Shown piece by piece: positions 42,792 to 51,822 of a DNA stretch of 64,000 nucleotides (position 1 is the first letter of the stretch; each line of letters begins with the position of its first letter). Source of the DNA: Lichenicoccus sp964247695 (GTDB taxonomy: Bacteria > Pseudomonadota > Alphaproteobacteria > Acetobacterales > Acetobacteraceae); NCBI GenBank assembly GCA_964247695.1, contig CAXTVI010000018.1:1-64000 (forward strand). Direction: 5' to 3'. The translations under genes were made by a program, and so were the position numbers. A model generated the notes under the pieces. The model had not been told where the DNA came from, did not search any database, and worked only from the letters and a program-made list of their open reading frames with translations.

Positions 42792-43370
42792 TCAGGGACG
42801 CAACTCGACGCAGTGCTGGATGGCACCTGCAAGAGACAGGCTCGTGGTGGGGGTCAGTGGCACCATGCGGCGGATCAGCAGGCAGCCGATCAGGTAGCCG
42901 AAGATCAGAGCGGCCCGCTCCTCGCGCTCGGCGCCCTCCAGCATGTCGACCAGCCGCTGGGTTGCGAGCTGGCGCACATGGTCCACGACCAGGTCCTGCA
43001 CGCCGATGCTGGCGATCGAGTTCAGCAGCATCATCAGGTTGGCGCCACCGGGCAGCTCGCGGGCGTCCTCGGGATCGGCCTGCATGAAGGCCGCGAGCCG
43101 GCCCCCGAGCGAGGCGATGTCGCCATCCAGCGGATTGCCGGTGTGGCCGGCCTCGGCCAAGAGCTCGCTGAACAGCAGCGCCTTGGAACCGAAATACCTA
43201 TTGATCAGCGCAGGTGCCACACCGGCGCGCTCCGCGATCTCGCGGACATTGACGTGGTCGTAGCTCTTGCGAGCGAACCAGTAGGCGGCCGCCTCGAGCA
43301 GCGTCGTCCGGGTCTGCGCGGCGTTGCGGCCGGCGACCCGTCCGAGCGCATGTGGCGCTAGGTTTCCCAT
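42792..43370 (-). CDS. TetR-family transcriptional regulator
   Basis: A 192-residue regulator with an N-terminal TetR helix-turn-helix (about residues 18-65: TRTTLLEAAAYWFARKSY, VNVREIAERAGVAPALINRYFGSK) and an all-helical ligand-binding C-terminus of unknown specificity. It is 15 bases upstream of nothing obvious on its own strand except the small secreted protein gene. It lies just downstream of grxD, so it may be read through from the pur operon. Confidence 0.9.
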   Translation of the reverse strand: MGNLAPHALGRVAGRNAAQTRTTLLEAAAYWFARKSYDHVNVREIAERAGVAPALINRYFGSKALLFSELLAEAGHTGNPLDGDIASLGGRLAAFMQADPEDARELPGGANLMMLLNSIASIGVQDLVVDHVRQLATQRLVDMLEGAEREERAALIFGYLIGCLLIRRMVPLTPTTSLSLAGAIQHCVELRP

Positions 43371-43385
43371 GGCGCCACCGGCCGG

Positions 43386-43733
43386 TCAGGCCGAAGCGGA
43401 CGCGGACGCCGGGGCGATGCCGTGCTCCGCGAACAGTCCCTCCAGCTCCCCGGACTGGTACATCTCGGTGATGATGTCGCATCCGCCGACGAGATCGCCC
43501 TTGACGTAGAGCTGCGGGATCGTCGGCCAGTTCGAGAACGCCTTGATGCCGTCGCGAAGCTCGGGATCCTCCAGCACGTTGGCGGTCTGGAACGGCACGT
43601 TCATGTGCGACAGGATCTGCACCACCCGCGCCGAGAAGCCGCATTGCGGGAACATGGCATTGCCCTTCATGTAGAGCATCACCGGGTTGGCGGAGATCTC
43701 GCTGCGGATACGGGCGAAGACGGCATCGGACAT
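43386..43733 (-). CDS. grxD: Monothiol glutaredoxin (Grx4/GrxD type)
   Basis: A 115-residue monothiol glutaredoxin with the CGFS active site at 31-34 (PQCGFSARVV) and the WPTIPQLYVKGDLVGGCDI glutathione/iron-sulfur region. Such proteins carry [2Fe-2S] clusters, usually together with a BolA partner, and the bolA gene lies immediately upstream. The start at 43733 gives the standard length; a longer frame overlaps bolA out of frame and is rejected. Confidence 0.95.
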   Translation of the reverse strand: MSDAVFARIRSEISANPVMLYMKGNAMFPQCGFSARVVQILSHMNVPFQTANVLEDPELRDGIKAFSNWPTIPQLYVKGDLVGGCDIITEMYQSGELEGLFAEHGIAPASASASA

Positions 43734-43782
43734 CGGCAGTTTCCTCTTGGTCGAACAGGTGCGCTTGGTCTGGCGGAAGGCG

Positions 43783-44022
43783 TCAGGCGGCAGCGGGCGG
43801 ATTGGTCTGCAGCGCCAGCGCGTGCAGGGTGCCACCCATGTGCCCCTGCAGCGCCGCATAGATCATCTGGTGCTGCTGCAACCGCGATCGTCCGCGGAAT
43901 GCCTCGCTCACCACCTTGCAGGCGTAATGGTCGCCGTCGCCGGCGAGGTCCTCGATCGTGACGCTGGCATCGGGCAGTGCTGCCCGGATCAGCGTCTCGA
44001 TCTCGTTGGCAGCCATCGGCAT
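43783..44022 (-). CDS. bolA: BolA family iron-sulfur / redox regulator
   Basis: A 79-residue BolA-like protein. The conserved DGDHY segment is near 29-33, and FRGRSRLQQHQMIYAALQGHMGGTLHALAL includes the cluster-ligand-type His residues. AGGGA lies upstream of the start. BolA proteins partner with CGFS glutaredoxins in [2Fe-2S] trafficking, and grxD follows 49 bases downstream. Together they sit after purL, a typical alphaproteobacterial order. Confidence 0.92.
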   Translation of the reverse strand: MPMAANEIETLIRAALPDASVTIEDLAGDGDHYACKVVSEAFRGRSRLQQHQMIYAALQGHMGGTLHALALQTNPPAAA

Positions 44023-44057
44023 GACGCTGATCCCTGGAAGTCGCGGATGCCCCGACG

Positions 44058-46286
44058 TTATGCCTGCGCGGTGCTGGCCCGATCCATGAGGTCCGGGAAG
44101 AACCGTGCATGCGCCGTCGTCAGGCGCGCAAGCGATATTGTGGCGCCGCTCGACAAAATCAAACCCGTATTGCGGGCAGACCGTGCCGACCGGCCGAGCT
44201 TGCGCGCCGGAACACCGGCTGCCGCCGCAGCCTTGATCAAGGACCTGCCGTTCGGCACCGCGAGTACGTAGCGCGCCTGGTCCTCGCCGAACCAGTACGC
44301 CTGCGGCGGGATGCCGGATTGCGGCACGTCGAGCGTCGCGCCGGTGCCCCCGGCCATCGCCATCTCGGCGATCGCGACCAGCAGGCCGCCATCGGAGACG
44401 TCATGGCAGGCAGCCACCTCGCCGGCGGCGATCCGCGCGCGCACGAAATCGCCGTTGCGGCGTTCGGCGGCGAGATCGATGGGCGGCGGCGGCCCGTCCT
44501 CGCGGCCATGCACCTCGCGCAGCCAGAGCGACTGGCCGAGATGCCCCGCAGTGTCGCCGATCAGCACCAGGTCCAGGTCGGGTGCCAGGGCGAGGCCGAC
44601 CGCAGCACCCGCATCCTCGAGCACACCGAGGCCGCCGATCGCCGGCGTCGGCAGGATCGAGACGGTGCTGCCGTCCGGCGAACGGGTCTCGTTGTAGAGC
44701 GAGACGTTGCCGCTCACGACCGGGAAATCCAGCGCGAGGCACGCGGCGGCCATGCCGCTCACCGCATCGGCGAACTGGCCCATCACCTCGGGTTTTTCCG
44801 GGTTGCCGAAATTGAGGTTGTCGGTGATCGCGAGCGGACGCGCACCGGTCGCGGTGAGGTTGCGCCACGCCTCCGCCACCGCCTGCGCGCCCCCGGCGCG
44901 CGCGTCGGCCGCGACGTAGCGCGGCGTGCAGTCGGTGGTCAGCGCCAGCCCGATCCGGGTGCCCTCGACGCGCACGATGGCGGCGTCGGCCGCACCCGGC
45001 CGGCGCACGGTCTGGCCGCCGACGGTGCTGTCGTACTGGTCCCAGACCCAGGCGCGCGACGCACAATCGGCCGAGCCGATCAGCCGCACCAGCGCCGCCT
45101 CGATGCCGATCGGGTCCGACACCGGCCCGAGCGGCTCGCGTACCGGCGTCGGCGCGGTCGGACGGTGATACAGCGGTGCCTGCTCGGCCAGCGGCCCGAG
45201 CGGGATGTCGGCCTCGACGCGGCCCTTGTGCCGCACGACGATGTGGCCGGTATCGGTCAGGGTGCCGATGACCGCGAAGTCGAGTTCCCACTTCTCGAAG
45301 ATCGCCTGCGCCTGACCGGTGCGGTCCGGGCGCAGCACCATCAGCATGCGCTCCTGGCTCTCGGAGAGCATCATCTCGTAGGCGGTCATGCCGCGCTCGC
45401 GCTGCGGCACCGCATCGAGGTCGAGATCGATGCCGACCTCGCCCTTGCCGGCCATCTCGACCGACGACGAGGTCAGGCCGGCGGCGCCCATGTCCTGGAT
45501 CGCCACGATGGCGTCGGTCTGCATCAGCTCGAGGCAGGCCTCGATCAGCAGCTTCTCGACGAACGGGTCGCCGACCTGGACCGTCGGCCGCTTGGCCTGC
45601 GCGTCCTCGTCGAACTCGGCCGACGCCATGGTGGCGCCATGGATGCCGTCGCGGCCGGTGCGGCTGCCGACATAGACCACCGGGTTGCCGATGCCGGCCG
45701 CCGCCGAGAGGAAGATGCGGTCCTGCCGCGCGATGCCGACCGTCATCGCATTGACCAGCGGGTTGCCGTCATAGGCCGGATGGAAATTAATCTCGCCGCC
45801 GACCGTCGGCACGCCGACGCAGTTGCCGTAGCCGCCGATGCCGCGCACCACGCCATCGACGACGCGCCGGGTGGCGGGATGCTCGGGACTGCCGAAGCGC
45901 AGCGCGTTCAGGTTGGCGACCGGCCGTGCGCCCATGGTGAACACGTCGCGCAGGATGCCGCCGACACCGGTCGCCGCTCCCTGGTATGGCTCGATAAAGG
46001 AGGGATGGTTATGGCTCTCCATCTTGAAGATGGCGGCCAGCCCCTCGCCGATATCGACGACGCCGGCATTCTCGCCGGGCCCGTGGATCACCCAGGGCGC
46101 AGTGGTGGGCAGCGTGCGCAGGAAGGCGCGCGACGATTTGTACGAGCAGTGCTCGGACCACATCACCGAGAAGATACCGAGCTCCGTCAGGCTTGGCACC
46201 CGGCCCATGATGGTGAGCACGTTCTCGTACTCGTCGGCAGTGAGCCCGAACTCGCGCGCCAGCGCCTGGTCGACCGTCACGCTCAT
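44058..46286 (-). CDS. purL: Phosphoribosylformylglycinamidine synthase subunit II
   Basis: A 742-residue small-type PurL that, with PurQ and PurS, turns FGAR into FGAM using ATP and glutamine. The family motifs VMWSEHCSYKSS (about 42-53), KMESHNHPS and TGVGGILRDVFTMGARP are clear, with two AIRS-like halves. Its ATG overlaps the purQ stop by 4 bases (46283-46286). Confidence 0.97.
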   Translation of the reverse strand: MSVTVDQALAREFGLTADEYENVLTIMGRVPSLTELGIFSVMWSEHCSYKSSRAFLRTLPTTAPWVIHGPGENAGVVDIGEGLAAIFKMESHNHPSFIEPYQGAATGVGGILRDVFTMGARPVANLNALRFGSPEHPATRRVVDGVVRGIGGYGNCVGVPTVGGEINFHPAYDGNPLVNAMTVGIARQDRIFLSAAAGIGNPVVYVGSRTGRDGIHGATMASAEFDEDAQAKRPTVQVGDPFVEKLLIEACLELMQTDAIVAIQDMGAAGLTSSSVEMAGKGEVGIDLDLDAVPQRERGMTAYEMMLSESQERMLMVLRPDRTGQAQAIFEKWELDFAVIGTLTDTGHIVVRHKGRVEADIPLGPLAEQAPLYHRPTAPTPVREPLGPVSDPIGIEAALVRLIGSADCASRAWVWDQYDSTVGGQTVRRPGAADAAIVRVEGTRIGLALTTDCTPRYVAADARAGGAQAVAEAWRNLTATGARPLAITDNLNFGNPEKPEVMGQFADAVSGMAAACLALDFPVVSGNVSLYNETRSPDGSTVSILPTPAIGGLGVLEDAGAAVGLALAPDLDLVLIGDTAGHLGQSLWLREVHGREDGPPPPIDLAAERRNGDFVRARIAAGEVAACHDVSDGGLLVAIAEMAMAGGTGATLDVPQSGIPPQAYWFGEDQARYVLAVPNGRSLIKAAAAAGVPARKLGRSARSARNTGLILSSGATISLARLTTAHARFFPDLMDRASTAQA

Positions 46287-46975
46287 GCAGCCAGCGCCTG
46301 CACCAGCCCGTCGAACAGCGGCTTGCCGTCGATGCCGCCCATCAGCGGATCGACCAGGTCCTCCGGATGCGGCATCAGCCCAAGCACGCGCAGGTTGCGG
46401 CTGAAGACGCCGGCGATGTTGCGGGCGCTGCCGTTCGGGTTGGTGGAACCGTCGACGCGGCCGGCGGCGTCGGAGTAGCGGAACGCGACCCTGCCCTCGC
46501 CTTCGAGCTGTTCGAGTGTGGCGTGGTCAGCCACGTAGTTGCCATCGCCGTGCGCGAGCGGCGCCCGGAACACGTCGCCGCGCGACCAGCCCCGGGTGAA
46601 TGCCGTGCCCTCGCGCTCCACCCGCAGGTGGCAGTCATGCGAGAGGAAGCGCAGCCCCGCATTGCGCAGCAAGGCGCCCGGCAGCAGCCCGGCCTCGGTC
46701 AGGATCTGGAAGCCGTTGCAGACGCCGAGCACATGGCCGCCCGCTTCCGCATAGGCGCGGATCGCAGGCATGATCGGCGAGTGCGCCGCCATCGCGCCGC
46801 AGCGCAGGTAGTCGCCATGGCTGAAGCCGCCCGGCAGCACGACGAGGTCGAGCGCCGGCAACACGGTATCACGATGCCAGAGCATGACCGGCTGCCGGCC
46901 GATGGCGCCGGCCAGCGCGATCGCCATGTCACGCTCCCGATTGGTGCCAGGAAAGACGACGATGCCGGCCCGCAT
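46283..46975 (-). CDS. purQ: Phosphoribosylformylglycinamidine synthase subunit I (glutaminase)
   Basis: A 230-residue class I glutamine amidotransferase that supplies ammonia to PurL. The nucleophile is C86 in GVCNGFQIL, and the His/Glu of the triad lie in MPHPEDL near 204. The purL start overlaps its stop by 4 bases. A Rap1a/Tai-like gene separates it from purS. Confidence 0.97.
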   Translation of the reverse strand: MRAGIVVFPGTNRERDMAIALAGAIGRQPVMLWHRDTVLPALDLVVLPGGFSHGDYLRCGAMAAHSPIMPAIRAYAEAGGHVLGVCNGFQILTEAGLLPGALLRNAGLRFLSHDCHLRVEREGTAFTRGWSRGDVFRAPLAHGDGNYVADHATLEQLEGEGRVAFRYSDAAGRVDGSTNPNGSARNIAGVFSRNLRVLGLMPHPEDLVDPLMGGIDGKPLFDGLVQALAA

Positions 46976-46988
46976 CAGTCAGCGCCGC

Positions 46989-47369
46989 CTAGCCGTTGCA
47001 AGGAAACGAGGTGTGCAGCGCCTCGTAGACGCTCTCGCCGACCTGGGCGTGCAGGCGATCCTGGTGGCCCTTGAGCCAGGAAACGACGCTGTCGCGCATC
47101 GCAGCACCCGAGGTGGTACGTGGGATGCAGATCTGCGGCTTGAGCTTGACGGCGCCGTCCGACTTGTCGGCCACCGACTGCAGCAGCGCAAAGCTGTCCG
47201 CCATGCCGGTGATGTAGGCATCGCAGACCTGCGACCCGCGTGGCGAGCTGCAGATCTGCAGGAACTTGCCCGCCGGCATCGGCGAAACCCGCTGCGCGTG
47301 CGCGGCCGTGGAAACACAGGCAAAGGCGCAGGCGCTTGCCAGCAGGAGCGACGGCAACTTCGATCTCAT
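46989..47369 (-). CDS. Secreted Rap1a/Tai immunity-domain-like protein
   Basis: A 126-residue protein with a signal peptide (about residues 1-26, ending AAHAQ). The mature part has four cysteines (C40, C49, C81, C124) and the pattern of the Rap1a/Tai domain: LQICSS..SQVCDAYITGMADSFA..KPQICIP. Rap1a proteins neutralise type VI amidase effectors in the periplasm, but many family members in alphaproteobacteria stand alone with unknown roles. Its ATG overlaps the purS stop by 4 bases, and purQ starts 13 bases after it, so it is translated within the purine operon. No Tae-like effector or T6SS gene is in the window. Confidence 0.7.
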   Translation of the reverse strand: MRSKLPSLLLASACAFACVSTAAHAQRVSPMPAGKFLQICSSPRGSQVCDAYITGMADSFALLQSVADKSDGAVKLKPQICIPRTTSGAAMRDSVVSWLKGHQDRLHAQVGESVYEALHTSFPCNG

Positions 47370-47608
47370 GCCATCACCTCGGCGTTGAAGGTTTCGATTA
47401 CCGCGTTGGCCAGCAGCCGCTGCGCCATCGCCTCGGCGCGCGACAGCGCACGGCCCGGATCGGTCTCGTCCAGCTCGAGTTCGATTACCCGGCCGGCGCG
47501 CACGTCGCCGACCTCGCCGAAACCCAGCGTGTGCAGCGCATGCCCGATCGCCTTGCCCTGCGGATCGAGCACCCCCTCCTTGAGCATGACGGTGACCTTT
47601 ACTTTCAA
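47366..47608 (-). CDS. purS: Phosphoribosylformylglycinamidine synthase subunit PurS
   Basis: An 80-residue small subunit that bridges PurL and PurQ and helps pass ammonia. The family opening (MKVKVTVMLKEGVLDPQGKAIGHAL) and GFGEVGDVRAGRVIELEL are unmistakable. It lies 22 bases downstream of purC. Confidence 0.96.
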   Translation of the reverse strand: MKVKVTVMLKEGVLDPQGKAIGHALHTLGFGEVGDVRAGRVIELELDETDPGRALSRAEAMAQRLLANAVIETFNAEVMA

Positions 47609-47630
47609 GACAAGACCCTCCGGGGTACTC

Positions 47631-48395
47631 TCACTGCATCACCTCGGGGCCCTTGAGGTCGTTGTTGCCGGCCTCGGGAAGAATGCCGAGCCGCTTGGCG
47701 ACCTCCTGGTAGGCCTCCTCGACCCGGCCGAGATCGCGGCGAAAGCGGTCCTTGTCCATCTTCTCGTTGGTCTTGGCGTCCCACAGCCGGCAATTGTCCG
47801 GGCTGATCTCGTCGGCCAGCACCAGCCGCATGTCCTCGTTCTCCCACAGCCGGCCGAACTCCAGCTTGAAGTCGACCAGGGTGATGCCGACGCCCAGGAA
47901 CAGGCCGGACAGGAAGTCGTTGATGCGCAGCGCCAGCGCCACCATGTCGTCCATGTCCGCGGTCGACGCCCAGCCGAACGCCGTGATGTGCTCCTCGGCC
48001 ACCATCGGGTCGTTCAGGCTGTCGTTCTTGTAGTAGTACTCGATGATCGAGCGCGGCAACCGGGTGCCCTCGGGGATGCCGAGCCGGGTGGACAGGCTGC
48101 CGGCGGCGACGTTGCGCACCACTACCTCGAGCGGGATGATCTCGACCTCGCGGATGAGTTGCTCGCGCATGTTGAGCCGGCGGACGAAGTGGGTCGGCAC
48201 GCCGATCTCGTGCAGCCGCAGCATGAGGTGTTCGCTGATCCGATTGTTCAGCACGCCCTTGCCGGTGATGATGCCTTTCTTGGCGCCGTTGCCGGCTGTC
48301 GCATCGTCCTTGAAGTACTGTACGAGTGTCCCAGGCTCCGGCCCTTCGAACAGGATCTTGGCTTTTCCCTCGTAGAGCTGTCGGCGGCGGGCCAT
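47631..48395 (-). CDS. purC: SAICAR synthetase
   Basis: A 254-residue enzyme joining CAIR and aspartate in purine synthesis. The N-terminal YEGKAKILF motif, EIIPLEVVVRNVAAGSL and the LVDFKLEFG region are all present. AGGTAAGG lies upstream of the ATG. It is the first gene of the purC-purS-(Rap1a-like)-purQ-purL-bolA-grxD run. Confidence 0.97.
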   Translation of the reverse strand: MARRRQLYEGKAKILFEGPEPGTLVQYFKDDATAGNGAKKGIITGKGVLNNRISEHLMLRLHEIGVPTHFVRRLNMREQLIREVEIIPLEVVVRNVAAGSLSTRLGIPEGTRLPRSIIEYYYKNDSLNDPMVAEEHITAFGWASTADMDDMVALALRINDFLSGLFLGVGITLVDFKLEFGRLWENEDMRLVLADEISPDNCRLWDAKTNEKMDKDRFRRDLGRVEEAYQEVAKRLGILPEAGNNDLKGPEVMQ

Positions 48396-48452
48396 GCACG
48401 TACCTTACCTGTAACTACGCCTCGCAGTGCGCGGCGCGGTATAGCACCCCGC

Positions 48453-49181
48453 TTACGTGAACGCGACCGGCTGGAACGGTGCCCGGTCCGGCGGCCCGGC
48501 CGCGAACATCCAGTTCGGCGGCGCGTCGGGATCGGCCGGCACCGCGAGCAGCGAGGCATTGCTGGTGCCGAAACCCGAGCGTGGCGGGATGTTGAGTTCG
48601 CTGCCGGCCGGGAGCGAACGGTCCGATAGCAGCGGGATCCAGTCCTTCCAGTCCGGCGGTTCCGGCGTCGCCGCAGACTGGAACCGCGGCAGGTGGCGGG
48701 CGATGCGCGGAATGCGCATGTCGTCCGGACCGGCGGTGGCGATCATGTGCATGCCCTCGGAGAGCGGCGTCGCCTCCGGATGCCCGTAGCCCAGGCCGCA
48801 GACGTAGTAGGCATGGGTGCGGTCGGCGAGCACCATGTTGAACGACCGGAAGGCCCCGGCGTCGAGGGCGGTGATCGCCGCGAGCGCCGCCTCGGCGGTG
48901 TCATGCTCCAGCGCCACCAGCGGCAGATCGCCGCGCGAGCGCTTGCCGGGCGCCGGACCCAGGCTGCCAACACGGTTCAGGACGGCGGCGGCGACGCCAC
49001 GATCATTGACCGCGAGCCAACTGCCATGTCCGAGCCCGTCATAGCCGCCGACGATGTTGGCATGCTTCGGCCAATGCCGCCCGGGAGGCTCCCACGGCCG
49101 GTCGAGTCGCTCGTCGCGGTTGGCGGCGATCAGGAGGGGCCAGGGCTGGCCAGGCATCGAGCAGACGATAACGGTACACAC
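48453..49181 (-). CDS. NRDE/TANGO2 family protein (Ntn-hydrolase-like)
   Basis: A 242-residue protein of the TANGO2-homolog family, with the name-giving motif AANRDERLDRP near 18-28 and the WLAVNDRGVAAAVLNR segment. The start is placed at GTG 49181 because it is preceded by AAGGTG and puts cysteine at position 2 (MCTVIV), the conserved N-terminal Cys of the family, likely exposed after Met removal. An upstream ATG frame would bury it. The biochemical role is unsettled; heme trafficking has been proposed for relatives. Confidence 0.85.
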   Translation of the reverse strand: MCTVIVCSMPGQPWPLLIAANRDERLDRPWEPPGRHWPKHANIVGGYDGLGHGSWLAVNDRGVAAAVLNRVGSLGPAPGKRSRGDLPLVALEHDTAEAALAAITALDAGAFRSFNMVLADRTHAYYVCGLGYGHPEATPLSEGMHMIATAGPDDMRIPRIARHLPRFQSAATPEPPDWKDWIPLLSDRSLPAGSELNIPPRSGFGTSNASLLAVPADPDAPPNWMFAAGPPDRAPFQPVAFT

Positions 49182-49306
49182 AGCGCACCTTATAGAAACA
49201 CAGGCACCCGACCGCAAAGCCCGGCCCGCTTTGGTTACAGTAAAATTGCGCGCTGCGCCAAAAAACGCCGTGGCGTTCCAGCGCAAGTCCCGGAGCCCGC
49301 CAGTCG

Positions 49307-49933
49307 ATGCCGCACCACCTGCTGACCCAGTCTCTCGCCCTGATTCAGGTGCTGCTGATCGACCTCACCCTCGCCGGCGACAATGCCGTCGTGGTGGGCC
49401 TCGCGGTGATCGGGCTGCCGGCGCGCGAACGTCGTCTGGCCATCCTGTTCGGGATCATCGCGGCGACGGCGATCCGGATCGGACTGGCCGTCATGGCGCT
49501 GCGGCTGCTGGCGATCATCGGGTTGACCCTGGCGGGCGGCCTGCTGCTGCTCTGGGTGTGCTGGCGGATGTATCGCGAGCTGAAGGGCCAGGTCAGCCTG
49601 CCGGGGGCAACCAGCCCGCAATCCGCGACCGTCCGTCCCGGCCAGTTACGCCGGGTGATCGTCCGGATCGTCCTGGCAGACCTGTCCATGAGCCTGGACA
49701 ACGTATTGGCCGTGGCCGGAGCCGCCGGACAGCATGTCTGGGTGCTGGTCATCGGCCTTGCGGTCTCGGTGCTGCTGATGGGGGCGGCCGCCGCGCTCGT
49801 CGCACGGCTGCTGGAGCGCTACCGCTGGATCGCCTGGATCGGCCTGCTGATCGTGCTGGCGGTCTCGATCGAGCTGATCGTGAGAGGCAGTAACGAGGTG
49901 CTGCTGGACCTGCCTCCGCTGCGGCACCTCTGA
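49307..49933 (+). CDS. TerC family integral membrane protein (YjbE type)
   Basis: A 208-residue membrane protein with six or seven helices. It shows the two acidic family motifs, DLTLAGDNAVVVGLA near 19-33 and LADLSMSLDNVLAVAG near 123-138, whose Asp residues probably bind a divalent cation. Relatives export manganese or take part in tellurite resistance. No clear yybP-ykoY riboswitch was found in the 125-bp divergent upstream region. Confidence 0.9.
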   Translation: MPHHLLTQSLALIQVLLIDLTLAGDNAVVVGLAVIGLPARERRLAILFGIIAATAIRIGLAVMALRLLAIIGLTLAGGLLLLWVCWRMYRELKGQVSLPGATSPQSATVRPGQLRRVIVRIVLADLSMSLDNVLAVAGAAGQHVWVLVIGLAVSVLLMGAAAALVARLLERYRWIAWIGLLIVLAVSIELIVRGSNEVLLDLPPLRHL

Positions 49934-49941
49934 TCAGCCCT

Positions 49942-51822
49942 TCATTCCCCGATCGCCGCGGCGCCCGGGTGCCGGCGGTCGATGCCGCCATAGACCAGGT
50001 TGCCGCCCGACGGCGCGGTTCCGATTGCCGGCCCACCGACCAGGATGCCCTGCGCCGAGCCCCAGGCGGCATGGGTCTGGAACACGTAGCCTTCGCGGGT
50101 AAGCGCCTCGGTCGTGGCCGCCGGGAGGGCCCCGGGCTCCATCTCGACCGGTTCTGGACGCCATTGCTCGTGGATGCGGCCGTCGTCGATCGCCTGCTGG
50201 ATGCTCTGGTGGTAGTCCACCACGCCCAGGATCGCCGACAGGGTGATGGTCGGGATGCGCGATCCGCCCGGCGAGCCGATGACCATGACGACGTGGCCGT
50301 CGCGGGACAGGATGGTCGGCGACATCGAGGAGAGCGGGGTCTTGCCGGGGGCGATCGCGTTGGCGGCGCTGCCGACCAGACCGTACATGTTCGACGCTCC
50401 CGCCTTCGCCGAGAAATCATCCATCTCGTCGTTGAGCGTGATCCCGGTGCCCGGCGCCATCACCTGCGCGCCGAACCAGCCGTTCAGCGTGTAGGTCACC
50501 GAGACGGCCTCGCCCTGCCGGTCGATGATCGAGTAGTGCGTGGTCTCCTGCTTCTCGGCGACACCACCGGAGCGGGCCTGCTTCAGGGCGGGCGCCGCGA
50601 CCAGCGGCACCAGGTCGGCCGAGGGAGTCGCATGATCGATCGGCATCGCGCGCCGGATTGCCGCCGCATAGGCGGGATCGACCAGGCGGGCGACCGGATC
50701 GCGCACCCAGTCCGGATCGCCCAGTCCCTGGCGGTCGGAATAGGCGTGACGCATCGCCTCGACCTCGCGCTGGATCGCGGCCGGCGTGTGGTAGCCCAAG
50801 CCCGCCATGTCATAGCCGCCGAGGATGTTCAGAATTTCGCATAGCGCCACTCCGCCTCCGGATGGCGGCGGCGCGGTGTCGATATGATAGCCACGGTAGG
50901 TGCAGGTCAGCGGACGCAGCGTACGTATTTTGTAGGCCGCGAAGTCGCGCATCGACAGCAGGCCGCCTGCCTTGCTGCTGGCCGAGACCATCGCGCGTGC
51001 CGCCGCTCCGTCATAGAACGCGGGCGCGCCGTGCTCGCTGATCTCGGCCAGCAGGCGTGCGAGGTCCGCCTGCACCAGCCGGTCGCCGGCCTCGTACGGC
51101 GTGCCGTCCGGGCGCAGGAACACCCGGCGCAAGGCCGGATCGGCGCGGAAGCCCGCCGTCGTGGTGTGCAGCAAGGCTGCGTCGCCGGGACCAAGCACGA
51201 AGCCGTCCCGGGCCAGCGCGATCGCCGGCGCCATCACCACGGCGCGCGGCAGGCTGCCGTATTCGCGCAGCGCCGTCTCCAGGCCCAGCACGCTGCCCGG
51301 TACGCCTACTGCCTTCCAGCCGATTTCCGACAGCTTCGGCACCACGTTGCCGCCGGCGTCCTGGAACATCGTCGCAGTCGCGGCCAGCGGCGCGCGCTCG
51401 CGGAAATCGAGGAACACGGCATGGCCATCCGGCTGGCGCAGGGTCATGAACCCGCCGCCGCCGATGTTGCCGGCGGCCGGATAGACCACGGCGAGCGCAT
51501 AGCCGACGGCCACCGCGGCATCCACCGCGTTGCCGCCCCGGGCCAGGATGTCAGCCCCCACCCGGGAGGCCAGCGCCTGCGCGGTGACCACCATCCCATG
51601 CGGCGCACCCACGGGCGCCGCCGGATCGGTGGGCGACGCGGCGCCGGTAAAGGCGAGCGGATCGGCAGCGCGCGCCTGCATGCCTGGACCGGGCATGGGC
51701 ACGGCCAGCAGCGCGGACGCCGCCAGCGATGCCGCGCGCCGGGTCAGGCGGATGCGCTGAAAGGCGGCAGGCCGTATGGCGGCTTGTGCAGCCCCGCTGG
51801 TGAGAGGGTGAAGATCTCGCAT
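49942..51822 (-). CDS. ggt: Gamma-glutamyltransferase (glutathione hydrolase)
   Basis: A 626-residue periplasmic precursor that self-cleaves; the new N-terminal nucleophile is T427 in the ETTHYS motif. A Tat- or Sec-like signal region (RLTRRAASLAASALLAVP, about 25-42) follows a longer than usual N-terminus. NGWFGAQVMAPGTGITLNDEMDDF and GSPGGSRIPT are family signatures. It degrades glutathione outside the cytoplasm. The apparent start at 51822 lies 79 bases inside the upstream map gene, in another frame; the true start could be further in. Confidence 0.92.
   Translation of the reverse strand: MRDLHPLTSGAAQAAIRPAAFQRIRLTRRAASLAASALLAVPMPGPGMQARAADPLAFTGAASPTDPAAPVGAPHGMVVTAQALASRVGADILARGGNAVDAAVAVGYALAVVYPAAGNIGGGGFMTLRQPDGHAVFLDFRERAPLAATATMFQDAGGNVVPKLSEIGWKAVGVPGSVLGLETALREYGSLPRAVVMAPAIALARDGFVLGPGDAALLHTTTAGFRADPALRRVFLRPDGTPYEAGDRLVQADLARLLAEISEHGAPAFYDGAAARAMVSASSKAGGLLSMRDFAAYKIRTLRPLTCTYRGYHIDTAPPPSGGGVALCEILNILGGYDMAGLGYHTPAAIQREVEAMRHAYSDRQGLGDPDWVRDPVARLVDPAYAAAIRRAMPIDHATPSADLVPLVAAPALKQARSGGVAEKQETTHYSIIDRQGEAVSVTYTLNGWFGAQVMAPGTGITLNDEMDDFSAKAGASNMYGLVGSAANAIAPGKTPLSSMSPTILSRDGHVVMVIGSPGGSRIPTITLSAILGVVDYHQSIQQAIDDGRIHEQWRPEPVEMEPGALPAATTEALTREGYVFQTHAAWGSAQGILVGGPAIGTAPSGGNLVYGGIDRRHPGAAAIGE

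Noticed and set aside
49182..49306. Manganese (yybP-ykoY) riboswitch ahead of the TerC gene
   Set aside because: The conserved core could not be identified in the 125-bp region.
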